The notes beneath the pieces are model-generated. The model searched no databases. It saw only the letters and a program-made list of their open reading frames with translations, and was not told the DNA's origin. Positions 13,359 to 21,749 of a stretch of 33,098 nucleotides of DNA are shown here, in pieces (positions within the stretch are counted from its first letter, which is position 1; the number at the start of each line of letters is the position of its first letter). Both the position numbers and the translations under genes were made by a program. This DNA comes from Bacteroidales bacterium. GTDB taxonomy: Bacteria; Bacteroidota; Bacteroidia; Bacteroidales; Paludibacteraceae. The stretch covers positions 1 through 33,098 of the forward strand of contig SUXC01000022.1 in assembly GCA_015061165.1 (NCBI GenBank). Direction: 5' to 3'.

Positions 13359-14855
13359 TTAATCAAGAGGAGACAAATTATACAAGAAATCTGCTAATTG
13401 AGATGAGGTTATACCTATACTTTGGCTTATACGGTTTTTTTGAACCATAAGTGCCGATTTAGTAATACACATGCAACTTGCAAGGTCTTCTATAGCCATT
13501 TGAGGATAGATAAAACTCAACACGCAAAACACATTTTCTCGTTGCGTTAAATTTAGTTTCTCCAAAGCAATAATCCAATTTCTAAGATAAGGATTAATAT
13601 CTTTTTTTAGCTGGTCATATTTATTCCAACTGGGGATTGGCTTAGGATATTTTCGACGGATTCGAACCAAACATTCGTCATGATGATGCAACATAGTATG
13701 CTTATGAATCACATCAGCCAGCTCTTTCACTTGTACGGACAAACTTATAATCTGCTCATTAGAAATTTGCATTTGCGCCATAGCGTATCTACGATAAAGA
13801 ACGACACCGACCACTAATACTATACATAATACAGCAAAAGAAAAAACTAAAATCCATACCCATCGCCAAGGGTGTGGATTGTGTAAATACTCCTCTAATA
13901 GAGGTAGTGCCTCAGCATCTTGCCTCATACTTTCACGCAACAATCGTTGTGCATCAGTGCGTGCATGAGCATATTGGCTTAATAGTCCTGCATCGTTCTT
14001 GCCTTTTGCATCTTGCATCAAGCAATAGTAAACATTGACTAAATAGTTAGGATTGTTCGATTTATCAACAATAAATTTAGCAAATGGCAATGCGTCATCT
14101 AATGCCTTATAGTCAAGATACACTTGCATCATTTTCAAATAACTAAAGCACTTATCTTCCTCACTCTGCCAATAATCTAATCCTCGTTCAAAATACACCA
14201 ATGCCGAATCGTATTGCTGCTGCTCGTAGTGGTATAGTCCGCAAGTTTCGTAGTAGCGTGCTTGGTACGCACTATCCAAAGAATAGATTTGTGCTACCTG
14301 TAAAAGGCTATCTGCTATTAGGAAGTGATGTAGATTAATGCAATGATGTGCTACTGTCAATAGCATTTGTGCATATCTCCATTCGTTACCGCTTTCTAAG
14401 AAATCTTTACTTGCCCGCTCATAGAATATCAGTGCCAAACTATCGCTATTATTTTGCGCACAGATATAACCCATATTGCTATTTATGCGTCCTCTGCATA
14501 TAGGGTCATCAATCTGTAAACGGTCGGCTTCGATATAGCAATCGGCTGCCTTAGGAATCTGATTGGATAGACTGAAGTTCCGCCCCATATAGTAATACGC
14601 CTTGCCAAGTGTATTACGCATAAACAACCTGCCAAATGGATTATCCAAACTGCGTATTGTCCGCCCCAATGCAACTGTATCGCTATATATCACATGCTCC
14701 GCCTGATCCAAACTATCCGCCACAGCAATCACCTTCCTTGCCTCTGACCAACTAAAGCACCCTGTCATATTGCAGCCTATATCAGATGTCCCGCTACACG
14801 AAACACCTAACCACAAGAACGGCAAAAGCAACAAAATATTCCTACTTTTTTTCAC
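13359..14855 (-). CDS. Membrane-anchored TPR regulator with C-terminal HTH
   Basis: A 498-residue protein. No ATG is near; GTG at 14855 gives MKKSRNILLLLPFLWLGVSC, a signal peptide or anchor, possibly a lipoprotein although the lipobox is weak. Residues of about 70-310 are TPR-like helices (YYMGRNFSLSNQIPKAADCY, YEQQQYDSALVYFERGL). A single strong transmembrane helix follows (WVWILVFSFAVLCIVLVVGV), then a short linker and a C-terminal DNA-binding-like region, LTQRENVFCVLSFIYPQMAI then EDLASCMCITKSAL, reminiscent of LuxR-type HTHs. Such TPR-TM-HTH proteins in Bacteroidales sense envelope events and act on nearby genes. It lies just upstream of the DUF3244 operon, whose promoter carries two direct repeats. 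Confidence 0.8.
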   Translation of the reverse strand: MKKSRNILLLLPFLWLGVSCSGTSDIGCNMTGCFSWSEARKVIAVADSLDQAEHVIYSDTVALGRTIRSLDNPFGRLFMRNTLGKAYYYMGRNFSLSNQIPKAADCYIEADRLQIDDPICRGRINSNMGYICAQNNSDSLALIFYERASKDFLESGNEWRYAQMLLTVAHHCINLHHFLIADSLLQVAQIYSLDSAYQARYYETCGLYHYEQQQYDSALVYFERGLDYWQSEEDKCFSYLKMMQVYLDYKALDDALPFAKFIVDKSNNPNYLVNVYYCLMQDAKGKNDAGLLSQYAHARTDAQRLLRESMRQDAEALPLLEEYLHNPHPWRWVWILVFSFAVLCIVLVVGVVLYRRYAMAQMQISNEQIISLSVQVKELADVIHKHTMLHHHDECLVRIRRKYPKPIPSWNKYDQLKKDINPYLRNWIIALEKLNLTQRENVFCVLSFIYPQMAIEDLASCMCITKSALMVQKNRISQSIGITSSQLADFLYNLSPLD

Positions 14856-14884
14856 TACAAACGCCAATACAACCTTTCAGCCCA

Positions 14885-14915
14885 CAAAGGTACAACTTTT
14901 TTGGCAAACACACAA
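14885..14915 (-). promoter_or_regulatory. Promoter of the TPR regulator
   Basis: TTG (14913-14915), a 20-base spacer and TACCTTTG (14885-14892) on the minus strand, about 30 bases before the GTG start. It is divergent from the rsh promoter. Confidence 0.75.
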
Positions 14916-14951
14916 ACTTTTGACAAAAAATCACCTTTTTCGTCAATTCTC

Positions 14952-14982
14952 TTGCATATATGCAAAAATTGTAGTACCTTTG
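14952..14982 (+). promoter_or_regulatory. Promoter of the rsh-DUF1573-meaB-dnaB unit
   Basis: TTG (14952-14954), a 20-base spacer and TACCTTTG (14975-14982). The 5' leader is about 68 nt. No other promoter of this type was seen before dnaB. Confidence 0.8.
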
Positions 14983-15055
14983 CGGGCTAATTTATGTATA
15001 TCCCCATCGGGAGTCGATACACCGAAAGAAAACAAAAAGAAACAAACTGAAGTTT

Positions 15056-16864
15056 ATGGTAGCAAGCGATTTTACTCCTGCTGAAGAGCAATTATTGGAG
15101 AACGAATTTCAGGCTCTATTGGCTGATTATGCACGCACAAACCACCGTCAGAAAGTGGAGCTGATTACGCGTGCCTACCATCTTGCCAAACAAGCACATA
15201 GCGGTGTACGACGCCTATCGGGTGAACCATATATGATGCACCCACTGTCGGTAGCACGTATTGTGGTAAAAGAGATAGGATTAGGCAGCACCAGCATCTG
15301 TGCAGCATTGCTGCATGATGTGGTGGAAGATACCGAATATACAGCCGAGGATATTGAGCACCAATTTGGTCCAAAAATTGCCAGCATTGTAGTTGGACTG
15401 ACCAAGATCTCGGGAGGTGTATTCGTAGATCAAGCCATGAAACAAGCGGAGAACGTGCGTAAGTTGCTACTTACCATGTCGGACGATATTCGTGTCATGC
15501 TGATTAAATTGGCAGACCGACTACACAACATGCGTACATTGGCTGCACAACGCCCCGAAAAACAGCGTAAGATTGCCATCGAAACGCAATATATCTACGC
15601 ACCTATGGCACACCGCTTGGGTCTGTTCCCCATCAAAACGGAATTGGAGAACCTCAGTTTCAAATACGAACATCCCGACCTCTATGCAGAGATTGAAGCC
15701 AAACTGCAAGCCGTAAAAGAGATACAGCACGAGAACTTTGAGGAGTTTGCTGCACCTATCCGCAAACATTTGACCATGATGGGCTATGAGTTCAAACTCT
15801 ACGCTCGCACCAAATCGGTGTACTCCATATACAAGAAAATGGTTACAAAGGGTATTCCTTTTGAACAAGTATATGACCTACTTGCCGCACGTATCGTGTT
15901 TGAGCCCAACTCACAATTCTCAGAGAAAGACCAATGCTGGATGATATACTCAGCCATTACCGAAATTTACCGTCCTCACCCCGAGCGTATCCGCGACTGG
16001 ATTTCTACGCCCAAAGCCAATGGATATGAGGCGTTGCATGTAACCGTCATGGGCAATCATGGTCAGTGGATAGAGATGCAAATTCGTACCGAACGCATGC
16101 ACGAGTTAGCGGAGCACGGTTTGGCTGCCCATTGGCGATACAAGGCAGGTAGTGATAGCGAACATGAACTAGATAGATGGCTGCGTGACATCAAGGATGT
16201 GCTGGCAAATCCAGACCCCGATGCTATGGCGTTCTTGGATACCTTCAAACTCAACCTATACCACCACGAGGTGTTTGTTTTCACCCCTTGCGGAGATATT
16301 CGCACATTGGCGCAAGGCGCAACGGTATTGGACTTCGCCTATCAACTCCACACCCAATTGGGCGAGCATTGTATCGGAGCCAATGTGAACCGCACTACAC
16401 GCACCATCGGCTACATATTGCAGAGTGGTGACCAAGTAGAGATATTGACCTCCGACAAGCAGAAACCCGAACCAGAATGGCTGAATATAGTTGTAACTGC
16501 CAAAGCAAAGGATAGCCTCAAGAAGTACTTCCGCAAGCAAGATAACAGCAGCGAACAAGGACAACATTCCGACACTACCACAGCCAAAGTGGTGAACCTC
16601 TATATCAAGGGTAGCGATACCATGGGCGTGATGATGCGTATCCTGCAAGTGATGAGCGACGAATATCGTATCAATTTCAGCGACCTGCATGTAACCTCTG
16701 ACGGTAATAACTTTACCTGCGAAGTGGAAGCCAAACTCTTCGATATGGAAAAATTGGGTAAAATGTGCATGAAACTGCGCAAGATTGGAGGTATCAACAC
16801 GGTGAATGTAACAAAGATTGACGGCGTGGAGATGCAATGCGATTGCGCTTCAATCGCAAAGTAA
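15056..16864 (+). CDS. rsh: RelA/SpoT-type (p)ppGpp synthetase/hydrolase
   Basis: A 602-residue bifunctional stringent-response enzyme that makes and degrades (p)ppGpp. The hydrolase domain is intact: RRLSG (52-56), His62, HDVVED (87-92), and LADRLHNMR (152-160). The synthetase has RTKSVYSIYKKM (251-262), DLLAARIVFEP (274-284) and EMQIRT (340-345). The RxKD motif that marks bifunctional enzymes reads RIRD (311-314). A TGS domain (about 404-467) and a C-terminal ACT-like region (about 512-585) follow. It is about 130 residues shorter than usual Rel proteins because the helical and zinc-finger regions between TGS and ACT are missing. It heads a plus-strand unit with a DUF1573 protein, meaB and dnaB. 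The start fits the promoter at 14952-14982. Confidence 0.93.
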   Translation: MVASDFTPAEEQLLENEFQALLADYARTNHRQKVELITRAYHLAKQAHSGVRRLSGEPYMMHPLSVARIVVKEIGLGSTSICAALLHDVVEDTEYTAEDIEHQFGPKIASIVVGLTKISGGVFVDQAMKQAENVRKLLLTMSDDIRVMLIKLADRLHNMRTLAAQRPEKQRKIAIETQYIYAPMAHRLGLFPIKTELENLSFKYEHPDLYAEIEAKLQAVKEIQHENFEEFAAPIRKHLTMMGYEFKLYARTKSVYSIYKKMVTKGIPFEQVYDLLAARIVFEPNSQFSEKDQCWMIYSAITEIYRPHPERIRDWISTPKANGYEALHVTVMGNHGQWIEMQIRTERMHELAEHGLAAHWRYKAGSDSEHELDRWLRDIKDVLANPDPDAMAFLDTFKLNLYHHEVFVFTPCGDIRTLAQGATVLDFAYQLHTQLGEHCIGANVNRTTRTIGYILQSGDQVEILTSDKQKPEPEWLNIVVTAKAKDSLKKYFRKQDNSSEQGQHSDTTTAKVVNLYIKGSDTMGVMMRILQVMSDEYRINFSDLHVTSDGNNFTCEVEAKLFDMEKLGKMCMKLRKIGGINTVNVTKIDGVEMQCDCASIAK

Positions 16865-16900
16865 ATAACTGATTAATAACAACATAAACAACTTATAACG

Positions 16901-17977
16901 ATGAAAAAATTATTTAGTTTTGCAGCGACATTGTTTTTTGCCGTAGCTGTAATGGGACAAAACCCAGTAATCACATTTGACAAGACCACTCATGACTTCG
17001 GTAAGATTAACGAGGCAGATGGTCGTGTAACTACCGTTTTCAATTTCAAAAACGAAGGTATGATGCCGTTGGTATTGAGCAATGTACGTGCCAGTTGCGG
17101 TTGTACTACGCCCAAATGGACTCGCGAACCTATCGAGCCAGGTCAAACAGGCGAAATCACTGTTACCTATAACCCTAACGGCCGTCCAGGTCGCTTCCAA
17201 AAGACAATTACTGTGACCAGCAACGCTGCTGAACCTACAACCAAACTGTATATCAAGGGCGAGGTGATTCCTAAACCAACCAAACCAGTGGATCAATACC
17301 CAATCAAAATGGGTGAACTGAGCCTAAAACGCAAATCACTAAATTTCGGTTCCCTCACACAAGGTAGCAACAAACAACTCGAAATTGAGTATGCCAACCA
17401 AACCGAACAACCTGTTGAGGTAGCCGTATATGTGGCAGGTGCAGACTATATCAAAACAAATGTTACATTGCAAAAGGTAGAACCTAACCAAACAGGTAAA
17501 TTGCAATTCGCGCTGCAAAGTGCTGAGAGTGGTTTATACGGTCCTATCACCGCCAAAGCATACGTAGTGGTTAATGGCAAACGCGATTTATCCAACACCT
17601 ATGAGATTGCTTTGTCTGCGAACATCAAGGAGGACTTCTCACAACTCACTGTGGAGCAACGTCAGCAAGCACCTATCGTAGAGGTAGCACGCGAACTCAA
17701 TCTTGGCACAATTGCTAAGGGTAAGAAGTTTACCGCTAAACTCCCTCTCACCAATGTGGGTGTTAATCCATTGCTGATTCGTCGCGTGGTGATGAACAAC
17801 GATGACTTCCGTTTCGTTTTACCTAAAGCCATCAAGGCTGGTCGCAAAGCGGATATCAAGATGGAAATAGATGCTGCTGCATATGCCCCTGCACAATACA
17901 CACGCATCCTTACCCTAATTACCAACGATCCTAACACCCCAGTGATTAATATTAAACTCAACTGGGTAGTAGAATAA
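16901..17977 (+). CDS. Exported DUF1573-domain protein
   Basis: A 358-residue exported protein. After the signal peptide (MKKLFSFAATLFFAVAVMGQ), a classical DUF1573 domain (about residues 24-125) contains FDKTTHDFGKI, FKNEGMMPLVL, ASCGCTTP and YNPNGRPGRFQKTI. Two further immunoglobulin-like, ASPM/SPD-2/Hydin-type domains follow (about 140-240 and 260-358), the last with LNLGTIAKGKKF and LTNVGVNPLLIRRV. Such proteins are common in the Bacteroidota envelope; the function is not known. It starts 36 bases after rsh, with an AACAAC-rich leader, and its stop codon overlaps the meaB start by one base, so translation is likely coupled. Confidence 0.88.
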   Translation: MKKLFSFAATLFFAVAVMGQNPVITFDKTTHDFGKINEADGRVTTVFNFKNEGMMPLVLSNVRASCGCTTPKWTREPIEPGQTGEITVTYNPNGRPGRFQKTITVTSNAAEPTTKLYIKGEVIPKPTKPVDQYPIKMGELSLKRKSLNFGSLTQGSNKQLEIEYANQTEQPVEVAVYVAGADYIKTNVTLQKVEPNQTGKLQFALQSAESGLYGPITAKAYVVVNGKRDLSNTYEIALSANIKEDFSQLTVEQRQQAPIVEVARELNLGTIAKGKKFTAKLPLTNVGVNPLLIRRVVMNNDDFRFVLPKAIKAGRKADIKMEIDAAAYAPAQYTRILTLITNDPNTPVINIKLNWVVE

Positions 17978-19065
17978 TGAAGCATCCAGAGAATAGTTCC
18001 GAATACAAAGGGCTAACGGTTAATGCGGGTGTAGAGAACCTACCCAGTGTCAATCCGTACGCCACTTTCCGTCGTCGCAAAACTACCCTCACAGCTGAAG
18101 AGTACGTAGAGGGTATATTGCGAGGCGATATGCGTCTGCTCAGTCAGGCGGTTACGCTCATTGAGAGCAACTTACCCAGCGACCAAGCCATTGCCCAACA
18201 AGTCATCGAACGCTGTCTGCCATACGCAGGCAAGGCAGTCCGATTGGGTATTACGGGTGTGCCTGGTGCAGGCAAATCCACGTTTATTGAGGCTTTGGGC
18301 ACCCTGCTTTGCCACCAAGGTAAGCACCTCGCCGTGCTCGCTATTGACCCATCATCGGAGCGCAGCAAAGGTAGTATCCTTGGCGACAAGACCCGTATGA
18401 ACCACCTCTCCGTAGAGGCAAATGCCTTTATACGTCCCAGTCCATCAGCGGGCAGTTTGGGTGGTGTAGCGCGTAAGACACGCGAGACGATTGTGCTATG
18501 CGAAGCAGCAGGCTTCGATACCATCATCGTGGAAACGGTAGGCGTTGGACAGTCGGAAACGGCAGCACACTCTATGGTGGACTTTTTCTTGCTACTGCAA
18601 GTAACGGGTACAGGCGACGAGTTGCAAGGTATCAAACGTGGTATCATGGAGATGGCTGACGGCATCGCCATCAACAAATGCGATGGCAACAATGTGGAGC
18701 GCGCAGAGGCAGCACGAGTGAGTTTCAAGAACGCTCTCGCACTCTTCCCACCTACCGAATCGGGTTGGAAGCCATACGCCCTGACATGCTCTGCCGTAGA
18801 GGGCAATGGCATACAAGAGGTGTGGAACATGGTGGAAGACTATATAACGTTCGCGAGAGAGAACGGCTATTTGGAGCACCTACGCACACAACAAGCTAAG
18901 TACTGGATGTACGAAACGATTAATCAAAATCTGCTGGACAGTTTCTACAAGTCCGAAGCAATGGAGCAACTCATTGCACAAACCGAACAACGTGTCCTTA
19001 ATAACGAGATTAGCAGTTTCACTGCTGCATACGATCTGCTGAAGCAATATGGCAACAACAAGTAA
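17977..19065 (+). CDS. meaB: MeaB, GTPase chaperone of methylmalonyl-CoA mutase
   Basis: A 362-residue G3E-family GTPase that loads and protects the cobalamin cofactor of methylmalonyl-CoA mutase. Visible motifs are Walker A GVPGAGKST (94-102), AIDPSSERSKGSILGDKTRM, SPSAGSLGGVARKT, the Walker B-like ETVGVGQSE and the guanine-specificity motif NKCDG. The C-terminal helix region, for dimerisation, is present, so the protein is full length. The mutase genes it serves (mutA and mutB) lie 6-12 kb away on the other strand, not in the same operon. Its start overlaps the DUF1573 stop by one base, and its end overlaps dnaB by 17 bases. Confidence 0.93.
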   Translation: MKHPENSSEYKGLTVNAGVENLPSVNPYATFRRRKTTLTAEEYVEGILRGDMRLLSQAVTLIESNLPSDQAIAQQVIERCLPYAGKAVRLGITGVPGAGKSTFIEALGTLLCHQGKHLAVLAIDPSSERSKGSILGDKTRMNHLSVEANAFIRPSPSAGSLGGVARKTRETIVLCEAAGFDTIIVETVGVGQSETAAHSMVDFFLLLQVTGTGDELQGIKRGIMEMADGIAINKCDGNNVERAEAARVSFKNALALFPPTESGWKPYALTCSAVEGNGIQEVWNMVEDYITFARENGYLEHLRTQQAKYWMYETINQNLLDSFYKSEAMEQLIAQTEQRVLNNEISSFTAAYDLLKQYGNNK

Positions 19066-20584
19066 TAAGCGCAAAACCACTACCGTCCCCAAAGTAGGGG
19101 CAAACGAGATGGGCAAACTGCCACCACAGGCTCCAGAATTGGAAGAGTCTGTCTTGGGTGCATTGATGATTGAGAAAGATGCGTACGCTACTATCGCTGA
19201 CCTGCTACGACCCGAATCGTTTTATGCTGATAGCAACGCTTGTATCTTTGAGGCAATACGCGCATTGGCAGCCCAAGATGCGCCTATTGACCTATTGTCG
19301 GTAGTAGAGCAACTCAAGTCGCAAGGCAACTTGGAGAAAGCAGGTGGCGTGGTACGCCTCAGCGAACTCACTCGCCGTGTAGCATCGGCTGCCCACTTGC
19401 GTTATCATGCGCAGATTGTAGCCCAGAAAGCCACAGCGCGCGACCTTATCTCTGTGGCTTGCCAAATAGAGGAGAAAGGCTACGATGAGACACAGGATGT
19501 GGATGTGTTGTTGCACGAAGCAGAAGGCAGTATCTTTGAGATCTCGCAACGCGCACAAAAACGCGATGTTACGCAGATTGACCCCGTGATTGAGGAGGCG
19601 TTTGAACGTATGCGTAAGGCAGCAAAGAACGAAGGTAATATATCAGGTGTACCAAGCGGTATTACTGAACTGGACAAGATTACTTCGGGTTGGCAGAAGT
19701 CAGACCTCATCATTATTGCAGCGCGTCCTGCTATGGGTAAGACGGCGTTTGTGTTGTCCATGGCGAAAAATATCGCGGTCAATTTCAAACGTCCTGTGGC
19801 GATGTTCTCGCTTGAGATGTCCAATGTGCAGTTGGTCAATCGTTTGATTATGAATGTCTGTGAGATTGAGGGCGACAAGATTAAGAACGGACGACTGACC
19901 AAGCAGGAGTGGAATAAGATGGAGAGCAAGATCAACGAACTCATGGGTGCGCCTATCTATATTGATGACACACCGGGTTTGAGTATCTTTGAGTTGCAGA
20001 GCAAAGCGCGCAAATTGGTGCGCGAGAAAAAGGTGGAACTTATTATCATTGACTACCTCCAACTCATGAATGCCAATGGTGCTAATTTTGGTAGCCGCGA
20101 GCAAGAGGTTAGTATCATCTCGCGCCGTCTGAAGTGGATTGCTAAGGAGTTGGATATACCAGTGATTGCACTGAGCCAGTTGAACCGTAACGTGGAGAAA
20201 CGCGACAGCAGCAACAGCAATGTAGAAGGCAAGAAACCACAATTGTCCGACCTGCGTGAGTCGGGTGCGATTGAGCAAGATGCAGATATGGTATGTTTCA
20301 TCCACCGTCCTGAGTATTATCGTATTTATAATGATGATAAGACGGGTAAGGACTTGCGCGGATTGGGTCAGATTATTGTGGCTAAGCACCGTAATGGTGC
20401 CACCGATGAAGTGTGGATGCGTTTTATTGGCAAGTACGCTAAGTTCCAAAACGAGAACGAGGGATTTGAGGAGAATATCTATGATATGCCTACTTCTCAA
20501 CCTGCGACGACTTTCCAAAGCCGTATGAACACATCTTCCGACCCACAAGGAGCACAGTTGGATGATGACATTGCACCATTCTAA
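19049..20584 (+). CDS. dnaB: Replicative DNA helicase DnaB
   Basis: A 511-residue hexameric replication fork helicase. The N-terminal domain begins PPQAPELEESVLGALMIEKD. The RecA-like domain has Walker A ARPAMGKTAF, FSLEMS, the Walker B block ELIIIDYLQLM, SQLNRNVEKR, SDLRESGAIEQDAD, and the C-terminal KHRNGATDEV. There is no intein and all motifs are intact. The ATG at 19049 lies inside the meaB coding region (17-base overlap) and gives a basic 20-residue head before the conserved part. It is the last gene of the plus-strand unit. The next gene is convergent with a nine-base gap and no visible terminator. Confidence 0.96.
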   Translation: MATTSNKRKTTTVPKVGANEMGKLPPQAPELEESVLGALMIEKDAYATIADLLRPESFYADSNACIFEAIRALAAQDAPIDLLSVVEQLKSQGNLEKAGGVVRLSELTRRVASAAHLRYHAQIVAQKATARDLISVACQIEEKGYDETQDVDVLLHEAEGSIFEISQRAQKRDVTQIDPVIEEAFERMRKAAKNEGNISGVPSGITELDKITSGWQKSDLIIIAARPAMGKTAFVLSMAKNIAVNFKRPVAMFSLEMSNVQLVNRLIMNVCEIEGDKIKNGRLTKQEWNKMESKINELMGAPIYIDDTPGLSIFELQSKARKLVREKKVELIIIDYLQLMNANGANFGSREQEVSIISRRLKWIAKELDIPVIALSQLNRNVEKRDSSNSNVEGKKPQLSDLRESGAIEQDADMVCFIHRPEYYRIYNDDKTGKDLRGLGQIIVAKHRNGATDEVWMRFIGKYAKFQNENEGFEENIYDMPTSQPATTFQSRMNTSSDPQGAQLDDDIAPF

Positions 20585-20593
20585 CCCATATAT

Positions 20594-21643
20594 TTACTTT
20601 CCCCAGTAGATATACTGCATATCACTGACTTTCTGTGCAGCAGGCTCCACGATGAAGGTGGGTGTCTCTTTGTCCCATACCTGGAAGTCGCCATTTACAG
20701 AATCCTGAATAAAATGCTGCACATTCTCGCCCCATTGCAACCAATGGCGCATGTCCGTACACTGCGTGTCAATCGTAGTAAACTCTTCATAGCGCGTTTG
20801 GCGACCAATGATATTGTTGTGCAGATCCATATAGTGGTCGCACGGTGCATTAGGACTTTTCCATTCCCAAAACACATCCATAATCGCATGCGAAAGCCAT
20901 TCACCCACATACGTGCGCAATAGTACATTCACATAAATATGCTTAAACGCATCGCCTGGGCGACCGTTGTTGGTTGCTTCACCGTAATAGTAATATGCTA
21001 ATTTCTCGGCACGTGCCTTGCTTTGCATAACACGATAGAACAATCGTGGACCACGCCATAGCAGCAATGTAAGTAGCATATTCTCCTCCTCGAAATACGA
21101 AATATTTAGCGTATCAAACGCCTCGCGTGTCAGAGGCAAGTCGCTATTGATGAGCGTTTGTAAACGAAACCAATCGCCCTTCTCTTGCGGTGTAAGTTCC
21201 AACATTTGCAACTCATCCTGCATCGATAGTGAATCTAAAACGCCATATAGCATACCTCCGCTTGAGGATGAGGCTGAAGAAAAACGAATCTCATGCTGCT
21301 TTGGAGCAAACAATGTAGGTCGTTGAACCGAACTAACTAATAATTTATCAGCCACCAAGCACAATCGCTGTACATATCCAGGATACGCTTTTTCAGGGTA
21401 GAGGCGTATTAATTCCTGTTCAATATATTCCGCAATCGTTGTTTCTTGTTGCACCGTGCTATCTGCTTCCCATCTCGCACCCAAGACATATAGCACCTCC
21501 GCAGGGAAAGTAGGTAAAACCGTCGTGTCGGGAGATGGACTATTGACAATAGGCACCATTGTTACCTGCTGTGTGCGACAGCCCACAAGTGCGATAAACA
21601 GAGGAAAAAGTAGTAAAAATAGTATAGGTTTCAGACGTTTCAT
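20594..21643 (-). CDS. DUF6973-like lipoprotein
   Basis: A 349-residue predicted lipoprotein. The signal (MKRLKPILFLLLFPLFIALV) ends in the lipobox LVGC; ATG 21652, three codons earlier, is also possible. The middle part has a helical body. The C-terminal third, with RPGDAFKHIYVNVLLRTYVG then HAIMDVFWEW and MDLHNNIIGRQ, matches the pattern of DUF6973 domains: DAF+H, then a conserved His/Glu region, then MDLHNN.+GR. The metal-binding-like His and Asp residues are intact. In other bacteria this domain is found in exported or toxin-like proteins, and its activity is not established. It is convergent with dnaB and divergent from the TraB/GumN gene, with overlapping promoters. Confidence 0.72.
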   Translation of the reverse strand: MKRLKPILFLLLFPLFIALVGCRTQQVTMVPIVNSPSPDTTVLPTFPAEVLYVLGARWEADSTVQQETTIAEYIEQELIRLYPEKAYPGYVQRLCLVADKLLVSSVQRPTLFAPKQHEIRFSSASSSSGGMLYGVLDSLSMQDELQMLELTPQEKGDWFRLQTLINSDLPLTREAFDTLNISYFEEENMLLTLLLWRGPRLFYRVMQSKARAEKLAYYYYGEATNNGRPGDAFKHIYVNVLLRTYVGEWLSHAIMDVFWEWKSPNAPCDHYMDLHNNIIGRQTRYEEFTTIDTQCTDMRHWLQWGENVQHFIQDSVNGDFQVWDKETPTFIVEPAAQKVSDMQYIYWGK

Positions 21644-21669
21644 ATAGGACATTTTACATTTTTAACGTG

Positions 21670-21717
21670 CAAAGGTACGGAATTTTTTGCAGATATACAA
21701 TATTTTCTGTACCTTTG
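21670..21717. promoter_or_regulatory. Two interlocked divergent promoters
   Basis: Minus: TTG (21698-21700), 20 bases, TACCTTTG (21670-21677), serving the DUF6973 gene. Plus: TTG (21687-21689), 20 bases, TACCTTTG (21710-21717), serving the TraB/GumN gene. The two core promoters overlap by 14 bp, so polymerase cannot use both at once. Confidence 0.8.
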
Positions 21718-21749
21718 CAGTGAATTTTGACCCATATAGTATAGTTTTT

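Noticed and set aside
15056..16864. Frameshift or truncation of rsh because of its short length
   Set aside because: HD, synthetase, TGS and ACT parts are all in one frame and the ACT end is complete, so the missing middle part is a natural form and not damage.
19700..20548. 282-codon minus-strand frame opposite dnaB, and the 193-codon frame opposite rsh (16,256-16,837)
   Set aside because: Both lie wholly inside strongly conserved genes and show antisense-type composition rich in His, Leu and Ile without motifs.
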